Shown: positions 1 to 11,985, counted from the stretch's first letter. The stretch is DNA of 64,000 nt from Furcasterigmium furcatum (GCA_001599815.1 BCIA01000008.1:1178001-1242000), one strand, 5' to 3'. Program-made: numbers and translations. The notes: generated from the sequence alone by a model not told the origin.

Positions 1-2
1 TG

Positions 3-200
3 CGTGAGGCGGGACGATTTTTCCAGGCGGCCATCTCCAACGATATCGAGGGCACCCTCGGCTTCATCGCCAACGTTCTTGGTTGGTCCAAGGAGGAAGT
101 CACCGTATTCGGAGCGCACTACCGGAGCGAGATCAGGAACAGGAGCATCCACGCCTACTTTAGCCAGAGAGTCGTCTGGGCGCAGAAGCCATTGGCATGA
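3..200 (+). CDS. TAM-domain SAM-dependent methyltransferase, C-terminal end (partial)
   Basis: The frame opens at base 3 and stops at 198-200, giving about 65 C-terminal residues; the rest lies upstream of the window. The tail reads as a short helix (FFQAAISNDIEG), then NVLGWSKEEV, then SIHAYFSQRVVWAQKPLA. The pattern LGW-S-x-EEV followed by a conserved R, then IHAY and a terminal K-P, is what I know as the end of fungal TAM-domain (LaeA-like) methyltransferases, which are common in secondary-metabolite clusters. The catalytic SAM-binding motifs are not in the window, so activity cannot be judged. It converges with the helicase gene on the opposite strand. The family call rests on the C-terminal signature only. 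Confidence 0.6.
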   Translation, partial: REAGRFFQAAISNDIEGTLGFIANVLGWSKEEVTVFGAHYRSEIRNRSIHAYFSQRVVWAQKPLA

Positions 201-866
201 TAGAGTATCTAGCTGTATCTAGAAAATTTGAGTATGCGAGATACGTAGCGGAGAAGTAACGTCTTTCCAATCAACAGCCCTCGATGCCATGCCTGATGGT
301 TACCGAGCCAGCCTCGTCACGAGGAGGCTTCCCTGAATCCAGCCCAAGTTGCCGACAACGGGCAGACCAAATAAACATTCATGCTCAACAAGAGTCAAGA
401 CGTGATTGTATTTATCTATTCCAGGGATTGCGCTTGCATTCGTTGGGGATGGACGAAGGTTGTGGGCCGGTGGGCTCGGAGCTGGTTGTCTGCGGCTCGG
501 GCTCGGGGGCCCGGTGCTGTTCATCTTGCCGCTAGGTGACACCGGAAGAGCTTCCATGACTGAGAGAAGGCAAGTGGGCTTGATTGTTCTGTTCGACGAA
601 GGATCTGTGCGTTGAGTCGGGCATTCGCGGACGCCAAAGGTGTCTTGTCCCGAGGGACGACGAGTAGTGTACAGCTTGAAGTCATACAAGCAGACTGCTC
701 AGTCGTGTAGCACATTCGTATCTAAAGCACAACGGGATTCCAGGCATTACCCAACGAACAGAACCGAAATGAGATGGGTGGATCATTCAAGCCTGTCAAT
801 CTGTCTATGCTTTAGCTCCCCTCAAGGCCGCTTCTCGTCGTGGTTGCTGGTGGATGACCCGCCAGG
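201..866. other. Intergenic, convergent 3' ends
   Basis: This lies between the methyltransferase stop and the helicase stop. It should hold both terminators. Overlapping short open frames on both strands have no recognisable motifs, and I see no gene here. Confidence 0.5.
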
Positions 867-3800
867 TCATTCCGTGTCCTCATCTTCCGAACCTTCCGCT
901 CTGTCTGCCTCCTCCTTTCCCTTGAACGCAACAATACGACCAAGATGATCCATCTGCGGCTCCCCGAATGACCGGACAAGCCGATGGAAGCTGGCGTCCA
1001 AACCCGTGACGTGCTCGCGGAGGAGTACCTTGTTGATCTGCTGCGTCTTCCGCTGGGATTCTCGGCGAATATCCTCCTCGAATGAGTTGCGAACCACGAG
1101 ACGGGCGTAGAACATGGGCTTCTTCTGTCCGATCCGGGATATGCGCCCGCAGGCCTGCTCCTCCTTCGCTTCGTTCCACCAGAGTTCGGCAATGATTACG
1201 CGGTTCGCTTCAGTGATGTTGAGGGCCTGTCCGCCACACTCCATTGATATGATCTAGCATGGATGTTAGCATGTTCGGTCTAATCGCTCGAGCAGTTGGA
1301 GGCGCACCAATACTGGCACCTCGGAGTCTGTCTTGAATCTCTCAAGTGTCTTGTCCCGGGCATTGGTGAAGGCATCGCCAAAGTACGAGCCGAATTTGAT
1401 TCTCTCCGCTTCGAGCATCCGAGCGATGCACTGGGCGAAGATCTTGTGTTCGACAAAAACTGAACTGTCAGAACTATCACTGGCTCGAGGAGCGTGAGGG
1501 AGTAGGTTCTCGGGCACTTACTGAGGATCTTGTCCTCGGGGGCCTCAGCCTGCCAGCGAAGGACGGTCTCCTTGACGGCTGCTAACTTTGAGCTTCCCAC
1601 GAGCGGGATGCAAGGGCCCTCGTCTGTCAGCCCGAGAAGTCGGCTGGGTGTGACTGGTTTCGGTTGGAAGCCCATGACGTCGTCGCCAGGCCGCCGCTTC
1701 TTCGTCTTTGGGGCCTTCTTGCCCTTATGCCGACATGCCGGAGTCTCCTCTTCCTCGCTTTCAGACTCCTGCTCTTCATCACTGTCATCACTGTCATCAC
1801 CGTCCTCGGAGTTTAGCTCGTTCTCGCGAAGCTCGGCCTCCGCGTCCCGCTTCTCAGGTGGATGGTTGAGATGCCACACCAATGTCAGGGGATGAACAGC
1901 AGCACTCTTGCCTGATTTTTGACAGCCCTTGCAGCCGTTTTTGTCATTGTCCTGAGCAGCGTTCGTATCATTAGTTCATCGGGCTGCAGAAAAGCTGCCA
2001 CGGTGACGAGACATACCTTGTGCTTTCGCAGCGCTTCAGCGAGGTCAGACTTGCAGCCGCCGCAAATCATGTGGCCACACTGCAATGGCATTCCTCATTA
2101 GTAAGAAGTCATGAGATGATTCTTTGATGCGCACCTGTCCCTTCCAAAAGCTCCCTGTCGGGTCTTTGCACTTCTTTCGTCTCAGGCCCACGCATTTGGG
2201 CTTCTTCGCTTCCTTCACCGCAATGATGCTTTGAAGCTGTCGGACGAATTGAAACTCATGGCCAACTTTGCTCTTGCCAAAAGGTTCGAGTTGAATTGCT
2301 GAAGAGCCGACTTGCTCGGCGGCACCCAAGGCTGGTCTGGATGAGCATTGCTTGTGGATGATGTCGAACCGGGAACCCCATGCACCAATCTGCTTGTAAA
2401 TAGGCTCAGGCCTTGATCGCTCATACTTCTCAAGCCTCTCTCGAAGCGCCTCGGCCTCCTTCTTGGAATAGACCTCCTCGAGAATCGGTTCGATCATGTA
2501 TGGATGAGAAATCACTTCGCGGATTTTGGTGACGACTCGGACCATAGTTTTGTAGTCACCGCCTCTGTCTCCATCCTCGGCCTCGTATGATATCCCTTGC
2601 GAGTCGCATTGGGCTCGATATTCAGCTTCGACGCCGTGTTTCTTGCTGAGCGCGCGCCGGAGCTTCTCGACTTGATATTCGTTGTGTACGGTGCGGAAAA
2701 CTTCCTTCAGTGACCTACCTGCGCGTCAGTTTCCCAGTAGGCATTCAGACACCGGAACAGCGTACTCAAGGATAATGCTCTCTCCCTTCGAGAGATCAAT
2801 CCATTGCACCGTGCTCTGCACCGGCGGCAGCTCGAGGATCGTACGCCCCAAGAACTTGTCTGTGGCGTCCCTTTCAGATGATCATTAGTGAATGCCGCAA
2901 ACGAGGCGCTCTTCTGCGTCAGGGGCGCAGTGTGACGAACCATCTGATGAACCATTCCGATACAGACTTGCGCAAGTACTTCAAAGTCTACCACGCCAGC
3001 TCATTAGTTCCAGAATGTTCTCGTAAACGCCGTGGCTAGTCTGCCATACCTCGTCATCCTCGTTGTGGAGATAGTGCGACAAAAACCCCGGACGGTGCTC
3101 GGATTCAGGGTCACCAATGAACTGGAGGTACGGGAACAACTCTGATCAGCGTCAGTCATAGGCCACAGTCCTTGGCACTCCAAGATCCGAACTTTACCTT
3201 CGGTACTGTTGCTGATAGGCGTACCTGTGATCACCCAGCCGATGCGTTTTCGAAGCGTGAGAACGGCGTGGGTAGCTATCCTGGTCAGTAATGAATATAG
3301 CATTGATGCAGGGCCGGATTTCAATGCTTACTTTTTGATCTATGGTTCTTGATGATGTGGCCTTCATCGAGCACAACTCTGTGGAACGTGATGTGGAAGA
3401 GCGGGTTGGCGGCCTCGGAATACAGAGCGTCGATTGCTGCCTGCGACTTCGTATTGGGAGCTACTGAACGCTTCCCGGCAGACTGCCGCGGGGTGCACAA
3501 TGCCCCGCCAGATACTTCGTGGGCGTCACCAGCTTTCCCCTCCACTTCTTTGAGGCTTCTCAGGGCAGTGTAGCTCGGCGCGCCTCTTCGAATCTCGTCG
3601 TAGGTCGCGATGCTATATAGTAAAGTCAGTCAGATCCACTGTGCTTGATCATGCTGCATGTCGGTCAGGGTCGGGTTGACAACTTACATCATGCTCGCGG
3701 TCTCCAGCTCCGCAACGGGCGTTCCAGGGTTCTCTGGCGTTTTGCGCTTGTATCGGATGATCTTCCCGAGAATTCTCGTGTCACATCTGGTCTCTGCTTC

Positions 3801-4679
3801 CCGCGTCCAGTTTCTGGCAATACTGGAGTTTGGGACCAGCACCAGCGTGGTCTTTGGCTTCTTGGACTTGGACGCGTTGTTGGTGAAGGCGATGACTGTC
3901 AACATGGTCAATGTCTTTCCAAGCTACAGATGGAGTTAGCTTGGGGTCCATTCCGTCCGTTGTACTTGTCCGAATCAAGCCCTCCTACTCACCCCCATCT
4001 CGCTGCACAACGCGCCACCGAAAGGCGCCTTCCGGACTCTTTCGCGTCTGATCATCTGTTCGGCGGAGACGAATTGCCATACTGTCAAGGGAGTCACGCA
4101 TTCCCGTATCTTGTACAGCCCATCCTCTTCCACTGTGTCCTTGAATCGTGCAAGCGCCTTTTGGAGCATCGTTTCATCCTTCCCCTGAAGCTTCTCTTTT
4201 GTGCGGACCTGATCCCCGTGGTGAATGATGTGTCCTGCAGCAGGAGCCTCCTCCTGCCTGCTCCTGCCCGCTTCGAAATCAGAGCCAGGGGCCAGGACCT
4301 TCTCGAGCGGATGCGCTGGAGTCCTGGACCTCCGCAAGTTGCTCTTCTGCAGCTCGCCGATTCGCTGTGATTTCCTGAGCCAAGGATTGTCGCTTTCAGC
4401 TGTCCCAGCTACACGCTTCTTGGTCTTTGCCTTGACAGGGCTCCCGGAGTTGACGATGCTTGCCGAAGAAGGATGACGTAAGACGTCGGTGGGTGTCTCT
4501 GTCTCTGACTTGATGGTAACATATTCGCCATCCTCCGTCTTGATGGGCACCGCTGCCGGGGCAGCCGCTGGCACGAGTTCCGAGCCGCTGGCGTCGTCAA
4601 GCTCTTCCCGCTTGATGTCGATCTCCATTGTCAAGAATGCGTCTGGTTGCGTCACTTTTGCTTCTGTTTCTGGGACCAT
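867..4679 (-). CDS. SNF2-family DNA-dependent ATPase/helicase with internal RING finger (Rad5/Rad16/ULS1 class)
   Basis: I reconstruct twelve exons (minus strand, 5' to 3'): 4679-3993, 3923-3688, 3612-3332, 3275-3198, 3141-3050, 2987-2941, 2870-2766, 2714-2135, 2079-2017, 1951-1522, 1459-1308, 1253-867. Together they encode 1045 aa. Helicase motifs appear in order: SEMGLGKT (about residue 230), IATYDEI, DEGH (about 391), VITGTP, then FVEHK and RISRIGQKK (about 950). A RING-like segment (about 680-735) sits between the two ATPase lobes, with CGHMICGGC and CKGC, which is diagnostic of the Rad5/Rad16/ULS1 branch; its first Cys pair is spaced unusually widely. The N terminus (about 200 aa) is acidic/basic and disordered, and a Glu/Asp-rich linker precedes lobe 2. 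The expected role is nuclear chromatin or DNA-damage remodelling with possible ubiquitin or SUMO-targeted ligase activity. The start could also be the next Met at 4628. The small middle exons are the least certain part. Confidence 0.9.
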
Positions 4680-5340
4680 AGACGTTAGCGGAACGAGATG
4701 GGAAGTGGACTTTGCAGTTCTGGGGGATTTCGTCAAGATGTCGAGGAAAGTGGCGGCGAGGTTCACCACCAATGTGAGTAGATGGAGAGAGGTAAGAAGA
4801 AGAAGAAGCAGAGGCCACAGCAAGGGAACCCCATTTATGGAAGAAAAACTTCAAGCCCAAAGCCCAAATCAAATCCCAATGCGCCTTGGCCAAGAATGCG
4901 GAAGGAAATAGAGGAATTGGGTTGTGTAGCTGGCTGTTGATGCTGTGTGGAAAAGGAAAAGGAAAGGAAAGGGAAAAAGAGCATGGCGGGGATGGAAGAA
5001 TTTGTCTAATCTCTACGTTAGAAAGAGGAAAGAACTGGAAGGAAAGGCTTTGGACTTTTCGTAGATTGTGCCTTCCAGTGCACACGGATTTCTGCTCTTT
5101 CAACATGTTGTCGCCAAACAGCCCGGGGCGAAACCCTTTGTTTCCAGGTTGTTGCCTATTACCGAAGAAACCTAATTACCTGTAGGCAAGGAGGCACCAA
5201 GCCACCCTCTGAGTCACTTGTTCCCTGAGCATCATTGCGCCACATTTATTCACCATAGGCAGGGTCTTGAATAATAACCTAGCAGAGTCTCCCAGCCCAC
5301 CAGCTGAACATTGCCTCTCACTTGTCTGCAAGACGGAGAG
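4680..5340. promoter_or_regulatory. Probable promoter/leader of the SNF2 gene
   Basis: From about 4940 to 4985 the plus strand is a purine run (AAAAGGAAAAGG type), so the minus-strand transcript reads CT-rich. That is typical of fungal core promoters and leaders. No TATA box is obvious. Nothing else is recognisable up to 5340. Confidence 0.35.
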
Positions 5341-5344
5341 ATCC

Positions 5345-6520
5345 TTAAGACACCCGGCATATTTTCGCAAAACGAGGATCACTGGACTGGTGTGCCATCA
5401 TTTGGGTTGGATGTGTGAAGTGGGAATGGTGAAATCTATGGTTGCCCCTTTTCTGCCCCACGTCCACTCGGACATGTGGCTGCTTAGGTAACCCTGGCCA
5501 GACAGGTTTGCCCATTACCTCAAGCCAGTCTTTGGCAACATCGTACGAGGCAACTCGATTGGACTGAGTGTCCGCTTCTGCCAAGGGCTGGCAATTGATC
5601 ACATGGATCATAAATGCTGTGGACTTTGGAGTGGAAGACATGTTTCGCCAGAGGCCCCAGCGCAACACGTGTCGACGAGGCCGTGGCAGATACACTGATC
5701 TTCGGAGGTATCACATCATGTTAGCCAGAGAACCATATAATGATGTTCAAACCGAGACAAGCCTCGCCCATACCTGATAGTCACCAATGCGCTGGCCTCC
5801 CATCTGCATGCGACCGTGACCAAGCGAGAGAATTTCATGTCCGGCAGCAACAGCAAGGCTGACTTCGCAGTCGCGATGGTCCGCCGAACCCTTCTGAGCG
5901 CCGCTCACCCTGAGGATATTGTATTTTTTGTTGCAGGACCAGGTGCATACTATGAGTAATCCATCGCCGGATTGACTGGGTTCTTGAGGAGGGACCCAGG
6001 TACGGCGGAGATCACGGGGTTCATCACTTCCTTAGCGTCTGAGGGATGCAGAAAGGGGGCCGCAGGGGATATCAATATATCAGCGGCCTGGGCCAATTTG
6101 TCAAGCCCGAACCGTTTTGGAAGCGCAAAGGCCTGCCCATTGTTTCTAAGGGCATGAGCACAACGTGGCTCCGAGGTCCAACAGGACTGAAAACCGACTA
6201 CCAGGGGAGGGATCTGCGGCTCCCGTGCTGAAATAGCGATGGTGTGGTGTATGTGATGATGAAGCAGGTCAATGTACTGGAAACCTGCCAACTTGAGCCT
6301 CGAATGATGACCCCGAGGATGATCATGCAACAATGTCCCCGAGGCGTGGATGTCCCGTCCTTGGCAATACCAAACACGAAACAAGGAGGCTCCCAAATCA
6401 TGGGCACCTCATGCGCCGCAACGACGGGCCGGCGCATCGGTCTCGGGTCAGACGATGTAGAATGCCTCGAATAGGAAGGACGTTGTGAAGTGGGCACCAA
6501 GGTGCGAGCCTGCATGTACC
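5345..6520 (-). other. Coding-like fragments, no assignable gene
   Basis: On the minus strand 5695-5345 and 6396-5950 are open frames with protein-like composition. A segment at about 5900-5783 reads (GAQKGSADHRDCEVSLAV...) up to a consensus GTATGG donor. On the plus strand 5750-5959 also reads protein-like, ending PEDIVFFVAGPGAYYE. The frames do not join in phase by the splice sites I can see, and I recognise no family. It could be an orphan intron-containing gene or a decaying one. I give no function. Confidence 0.2.
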
Positions 6521-6683
6521 AATGGAATTGCCCCAGGATGCTGGTTTATTGGGCGTGGCATTTGCCGGGATCCCCACGCTCTGGTCTTTTCGGTGTATCA
6601 CAAACGCGAAAGCGGCACCGTCCGCATAGAGATGCCACAGGAGCCCGGCAAGTCGGGGAATTGAGGGCCGGGCTACTTTGGAG

Positions 6684-6800
6684 GATGTAACCTTGCACTT
6701 CTGCGCCGCCGATAGTAGCGCCGTGAGGGGTGCCTGAATGGAAGGGAGAATTGTTCTGGCTTCGGGGTGGCTGCAGGTGGCTGCGGGGTAGCTCGGATGC
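6684..6800. repeat. Diverged repeat, copy 1
   Basis: This shares the exact 14-mer GATGTAACCTTGCA (6684-6697) with 8878-8891, then AGTAGCGCCGTGAG against AGTGGCGCCGTGAG at 8941-8954. A stretch near 6741-6800 then aligns without gaps at offset 2260 to 9001-9060, sharing CTGCGGGGT. The offset grows between the anchors (2194, 2227, 2260), so the copies differ by indels. The copies look like an old direct duplication or repeat family. Confidence 0.4.
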
Positions 6801-7289
6801 TGAGGGCAGCGGGCGGGTTATCCGCTAACTGATCAGGTATTAGGGGTACGTTAACCTATGTAGGGACTAGTAGGAGGCCTGGACTTAGATGGACGACCTG
6901 TGGTGATAAAGGGGTGCTCGGCTTCTATTTGCAGGGGGATGGTGGCTGATCCGCAGGACTGCCAAAGGACGACCTACCCTGCGCCTAGGTAGCCGTTGAT
7001 TACAGAGGCTTGATTCAGAGTTGCATTGTCAATTTGTCTGTCCTTGTAAAGTGGCAATGGGTGAGGTTGCAGGATGCCATGGTGGGGACGGGAGACCACG
7101 GTGCGTGCACCAGTGAGCCCACACCAGACGTGACTCGTTCCCCCGCACCAGGCTACCCCCTGCCCCTCTTCTGCGGCAGATTCCAGGTTGTCCCTGCCGA
7201 GGTGTCCAATTCTGACCCCAGCCGTAGACCCATTTTCAGTCGTCCCATACAACCAACACCATCTCTCGCTCGGCATATCGGAACTATGA

Positions 7290-8432
7290 AGGGGCATGTC
7301 TGCTGTTCGCGAATGCCCGCCGCGTCTTCCCAACCCGCGCAGCATTTCCTACGATTCCACGTCTACCGATTTGCGGCCGCCCGGCACGCTTCCTGCTGAA
7401 GTCGCTACCGACATCGCCGCATTCACGGAAGCAATCCACAGCTTCGATCTCGCCCGGCCGCTGAGACACTGGCTCACTACGACACTGACGAAGGCGAGAA
7501 GACCCCGAGGCCACCAGCGCGAAATCATCAGTCGGCGACAACTGTCACTGACCATGATGCGTACACAACAAGGCAGATGAGGATTGTCCCATGTTGACAG
7601 CGGCCGACCGATGGCGTCGCGGCAGACGACAGCGATGATACGGCAACAACTATACTGTTGTCACCCTAGGTATCCAGCATCAAGTTGGACCGAGGACGGT
7701 TTCCTTGCTGGTGAGGGCCTCTCATGATTTTCTCGTAAACACCGCTGCTGCATAGCAGCATGAGACCAAGACTCCGCCATCCTCCATCTTCACGACAGCG
7801 TCTCGATGGCAGTGGACATCAGCTTCACATGGATCGCGTTGAAGACTCCCAGAAACGGCCCCGTACACTCACTCGAGAGGGGAATGAGGATGAAAGTCCA
7901 AAACAATACAGGCGGATCCTCCTCGGTCGCTGAACAAAGTGTGCTCGCCAATTCGAACATCACGCAACGTCGGTCAGCTCTTTCCCTCCCCCCGAACCCT
8001 CCAGGCTGCGCCGACGGAGACGTTGAGCCGCCTCGCGAGCGATTCAAACATCTCGAGGCTCTTCTATGCCCTGAGACCGACCCTCCCTTCCGACGACTGG
8101 CCCAACACGGCCTTTGACTTTGGAGTGCTCTGTCTGGCGAGACTGGGGCGCTCGACTCGCTCGACCTTAAGATCTGAAAGCCGATTCAACCACCGCCGAG
8201 CGTAGACTGTCGTCTGTCTCCGTCGGGGACAATGGCCCCTTGCGGACTCGAAGTTATCGCGCCAGTCTTACTTTCACTGAAAAATGTTTTTAAAAGAAGG
8301 CTTGTTGCACGAGAGAGTGTCGACCTAGAAGGTGGAGAAGTCGTACCGCATCGGTCTTCATCTCGAATTTGGCGAGGCGCTTCACCGGCGCACGGAAGGC
8401 TGGGCTCTTGGAGATTTTTGTTAAATACTTAA
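7290..8432 (+). pseudogene. Possible decayed gene (fragments in several frames)
   Basis: Protein-like stretches occur in succession but in different frames: about 7297-7578 (PAEVATDIAAFTEAIHSFD), 7830-7935 (EDSQKRPRTLTREGNEDE), about 8000-8205 (SRLASDSNISRLFYALRP) and about 8329-8430 (SYRIGLHLEFGEALHRRT). They are interrupted by stops and have no convincing splice sites between them. I do not recognise the family. The block lies between the two diverged repeat copies at 6.7 and 8.9 kb. This could be a degraded gene or a chance run in GC-rich DNA. Confidence 0.2.
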
Positions 8433-8877
8433 GTCCAAGACACTAATAATACAAACAACAGCGTCTTCTTCGTCAGAGCTCTGGGCTGTATCGTGTGCAC
8501 CGTGGCCCTAAAGCTGAACGTGTTGTTGAATGAGTCGACTCGGCAGCGACTGAAGTCATCATTGGCCTCACCGGGTCACGTCGTCGACCGAGTCGCGACA
8601 GTTAGACCGAGGCAAAACGTCGCCCGGTTTCTCGCATCGCGCCTGCCCCGAACGAGAAGAGCCTTCGGGGCTGGCAACCCAACCAATGGAGGACACCACA
8701 ACCCGATGTCCTGGTTAATTAATTGGGCGTCGTCTGGTGCCGATATCCGGGAACCTCCCTCACGCGCTGATCTCTCGGTCCATCACCCCGCGAGAGCGAG
8801 ACCATCCGCGCGCGGGCGACGATGGGGAGAGCAGTCGGGGCGAGTTGGGGAAGTCGGCACAATGATGACCGGGAGAA

Positions 8878-9060
8878 GATGTAACCTTGCAGGGTTGGAC
8901 GGCACTAACCAGTCTATATGCGGTCTTTGACCCGCGCCGGAGTGGCGCCGTGAGTTGGGATGAGCCGGGGCCGCAGGAGGCTCAGGCAGGGGTCGGATTG
9001 GAAGGCAGAACTGCTGGTCCTCTAACGGCGGATGCGGGTGCTGCGGGGTGGCTGGGGTAC
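8878..9060. repeat. Diverged repeat, copy 2
   Basis: This is the partner of 6684-6800, with shared anchors GATGTAACCTTGCA, GTGGCGCCGTGAG and CTGCGGGGT in the same order and orientation. It lies about 330 bp upstream of the sugar permease start. Confidence 0.4.
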
Positions 9061-9181
9061 CACCAAACCTGTGGGTTAAGCTTTGCCGCTCAAGTCATGA
9101 TAGGCCCTCATCTTGCCCACCCAACTTGGCGGCCAAGGCTCGTGATAGGTGCGCGTAGATGGCAGTGATACGAACCCCAGA

Positions 9182-9191
9182 TCCCACCGGC
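9182..9191 (+). promoter_or_regulatory. TCCCACCGGC, match to the 56-62 kb promoter element
   Basis: This lies 201 bp upstream of the permease start codon. It differs only at the last base from the TCCCACCGG(A/G) elements in the promoters of the GH127 and GH39/transporter genes. The CCGG core would suit a Zn2Cys6 regulator, but that role is inferred. Confidence 0.35.
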
Positions 9192-9391
9192 CATCTGTGC
9201 TCTCGATGCTACCCCGGCAAGCGAGGTGGGCTCCCTGGTCCGGGGGAGTAGCAGGGAGGAGCCAGCGCGCGCTCGCTCACAGGAGTCGCGACGAAGATTC
9301 AAAAGGGCCGCGTCGAGCACCTCTTTCACGCCTGTCTCGAGCCTCTCCCTCTCCGTCTCCCCGCACATCCCTTTGATCCCTCGCATCCACC

Positions 9392-11148
9392 ATGAGCACC
9401 AACAACGAGAAGTCGGGCACCGCCCCCGAGGTCGAGGGCCACGACAGCCCCATCGAGCACGCCATGGTCGATGAGAAGACGCGCGATGTGAACTTCAAGC
9501 AGGATGCCATCGATGCCGAGAATCTCGAGCTCAACATGGGCGTGCTCGAGGCCGTTCGCGCTTACCCCATGGCCGCCACGTGGGCGTTTGTCATGTCGTG
9601 CACCATTGTAAGCTTCCCCCTTAGCATCACGGCGGCTCTCATCTACCCCGCGATGGCGCGCTCACCACTAACACGTCCCCCCTCGCAGATCATGGAGTCC
9701 TACTGCGTCTTCCTTGCCGGCAACTTCGTCGCTCTCAACGCCTTCTGCATGCGTTATGGTATCCAGGCCGCCTCGGGCAAATGGACCCTTACCACGGCGT
9801 GGCAGTCGGCGCTGCAGATGGGCGGCCCCGTTGGCGCCATCGTCGGTGTCGTTCTTGCCGGCCCCCTCACCAGCTGGATCGGATACCGCTGGGCCACCAT
9901 CATCGCCCTGATGGCCCTCAACGCCTTCATCTTCATCTTCTTCTTCGGCGACTCTCTCCCCATCTTCCTCGTCTCTCAGCTCGCCGCCGGCGTCCCCTGG
10001 GGCGTCTTCATTGCCAACGCTCCCGCCTACTGCAGTGAGATCGTCCCCATCCCCTTGCGTGCCCCTGCCACCCAGATGCTCCAGATGTTCTGGGCCATCG
10101 GCGCAATCATCGTCATGGGTGTCACGTACGTCTACCAGGGTAACCCGAACGCCATCGCCTACCGTCTCCCCATCGCCCTTCAGTGGATGTTCCCCACCCC
10201 GCTCGCCATCCTCATCTTCATTGCCCCCGAGTCGCCCTGGTGGCTCGTTCGCAAGGGACGTCTCGAGGAAGCTGCCAAGTCCGTCGCACGCCTCGGCAGC
10301 AAGCTGACCCCCGAGAATGTCAACGACTCTGTGTCCATGATGCGCCGCACCATTGAGCTCGAAAAGTCCGTCAAGGAGCCCAGCCTTCTCGAGCTCTGGA
10401 AGGGCACCGACCGCTACCGTACCCTAATCGTTTGCGGTGTCTATGCCGCGCAGAACCTGACCGGCAACCTGATCGCCAATCAGGCCGTGTTCTTCTTCAA
10501 GCGTAAGTACATTATCAATTCCGCAGCAGCATCTAATCCGGAATTTGTTTGCTGACGTTTCCTGCAGAGGCCGGCATGGGCGACCACACCGCCTTCGCCA
10601 TGGGTCTCATCACATCGGCCCTCCAGACCGTCATGGTCATGCTCTCCTGGATCCTCACTACCTACTTGGGCCGTCGCTCCATCTACGTCTGGGGCTCGGC
10701 CATCAATGTCGGTTTTCTCATTGCCGTCGGCATGGCTGCGTCTTTCGGAGTGAGCACATCGGCCTCCCTTGCCCAGGCCTCGCTCGGTCTGATCGTCTCC
10801 ATCGGCTTCACCCTGGGACCTGCCCCGGCCTCCTGGGTCATCATCGGCGAGACCTCGGCCGTGCGCCTCCGTCCCCTGACCACTGGTATCGGCCGTGGCT
10901 GCTACTACATCGTCAACATCCCCTGCATCTACCTCTCAAGCTGGATGCTCAACGAAACCGGTGCCAACCTCGGCGCCAAGTGCGGCTACGTCTGGGCCGC
11001 CACTGGCCTCATCTGCACTGTCGTTGCCTTCTTCTACCTGCCCGAGATGAAGAACCGCTCCTACCGCGAGATCGACATCCTCTTCAAGCGCAAGGTCCCC
11101 GCCCGCCAGTGGAAGAAGACTGTCATTGACGTTCGTGACGACGAGTAG
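9392..11148 (+). CDS. MFS sugar transporter, maltose/alpha-glucoside permease type
   Basis: Three exons (9392-9607, 9689-10502, 10568-11148) encode 536 aa. The first intron is 81 nt and free of stops, so an unspliced reading also stays open. A soluble acidic N terminus (about 50 aa) precedes roughly 12 membrane segments. The central loop has the sugar-porter signature PESPWWLVRKGRLEEA, and FFFKQAGMGDHTAFAMG begins the second half. The overall layout and the C-terminal PEMKNRSYREID motif match fungal alpha-glucoside:H+ symporters (Mal11/MalT type), which act in the plasma membrane. Exact substrate specificity cannot be read from sequence. A TCCCACCGGC element lies 201 bp upstream. It converges with the CE1 esterase. 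Confidence 0.9.
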
Positions 11149-11809
11149 ATGGATATGCAGTTGTGATTCCGGGAGTGGCCGAGCCGGATCTGGGGAACGT
11201 TGCCGATCTGAACGCAGCCAGCCCTAACACCCAAGTAGCGAGTACGTCCCAGACTGGCCCTGTACCTGGTACACGTCGGACGGGCCTCTGGTGTCTTGAG
11301 GGTATGGAACCATCATTTGCTCGTCAGCTTAGTTCGCCAGCTATGCCAGCTGCCCTCGTTCGTGTAGCAGGAGGCCTCGGACCAGTCCCCCTTTCTACCG
11401 TAATACACAATAAGACACCCGTTCCACCATGCAACCCCCAATGTGTTCTTTCTAGGACTCGAGTTTCATTTTCAAATGACGGCCAGAGTTGAATATCGCT
11501 GTTCCATTCCTGCCCAGGCTGGCCGAGATAAGCCTCATGGCCTTGGCCCCTGGGCCATTGATTCCACCCGATCTCCTACCCTGTTTAAACACTGTCCGAC
11601 TTCTGTCGCCATGGAGCTGTTCCCTCATGCTCGTCATGATGTCCTCACAGAGTCGGACCCTTGACGGCAGTTACACCACCTTCGAGCCCAGAGTTGGGAG
11701 ACCGAGGGGTTGTAGCATTCTGGGGCATATCTTTGCCTCTCAGACTCCCCCACTTAGGCAAGTCCGACTTAGTCGCTACGCTGGCAGCCTTACTGGTAGT
11801 AAGACGCAT
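11149..11809. other. Intergenic, 3' flank of the permease
   Basis: No coding signature is seen. Short overlapping open frames have no recognisable motif. The permease terminator should lie here. Confidence 0.4.
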
Positions 11810-11985
11810 CACTAAGCTAGGGTACTTAACCTTCTACCTCTTTATATACTAGATGCTAGGTATAAATATCGCGTATATAGGAATATACTGCCTAGACCTA
11901 TAGGGACTAAGTAGGATTAGGCTCCTACGCTGGTATAAGATAGAGATAGGATTAGTAAGAGACTATAATGGCACGAATGTGCCTC
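11810..11985. repeat. AT-rich island with TAGG/CTAG-type repeats
   Basis: This stretch of about 175 bp is far more AT-rich than its neighbours. It is dense in CTAGG, TAGGA, TATAGG and ATACT words (for example CTAGGTATAAATATCG near 11857). It separates the convergent permease and esterase genes. It could be a remnant of a RIP-mutated element or a small non-autonomous repeat. No terminal repeats or target duplication are visible. Confidence 0.35.

Noticed and set aside
4679..4823. Upstream extension of the SNF2 frame with a Leu-rich start resembling a signal peptide
   Set aside because: A secretory signal makes no sense for a nuclear helicase, and the region lies next to a CT-rich leader. The ATG at 4679 fits better.
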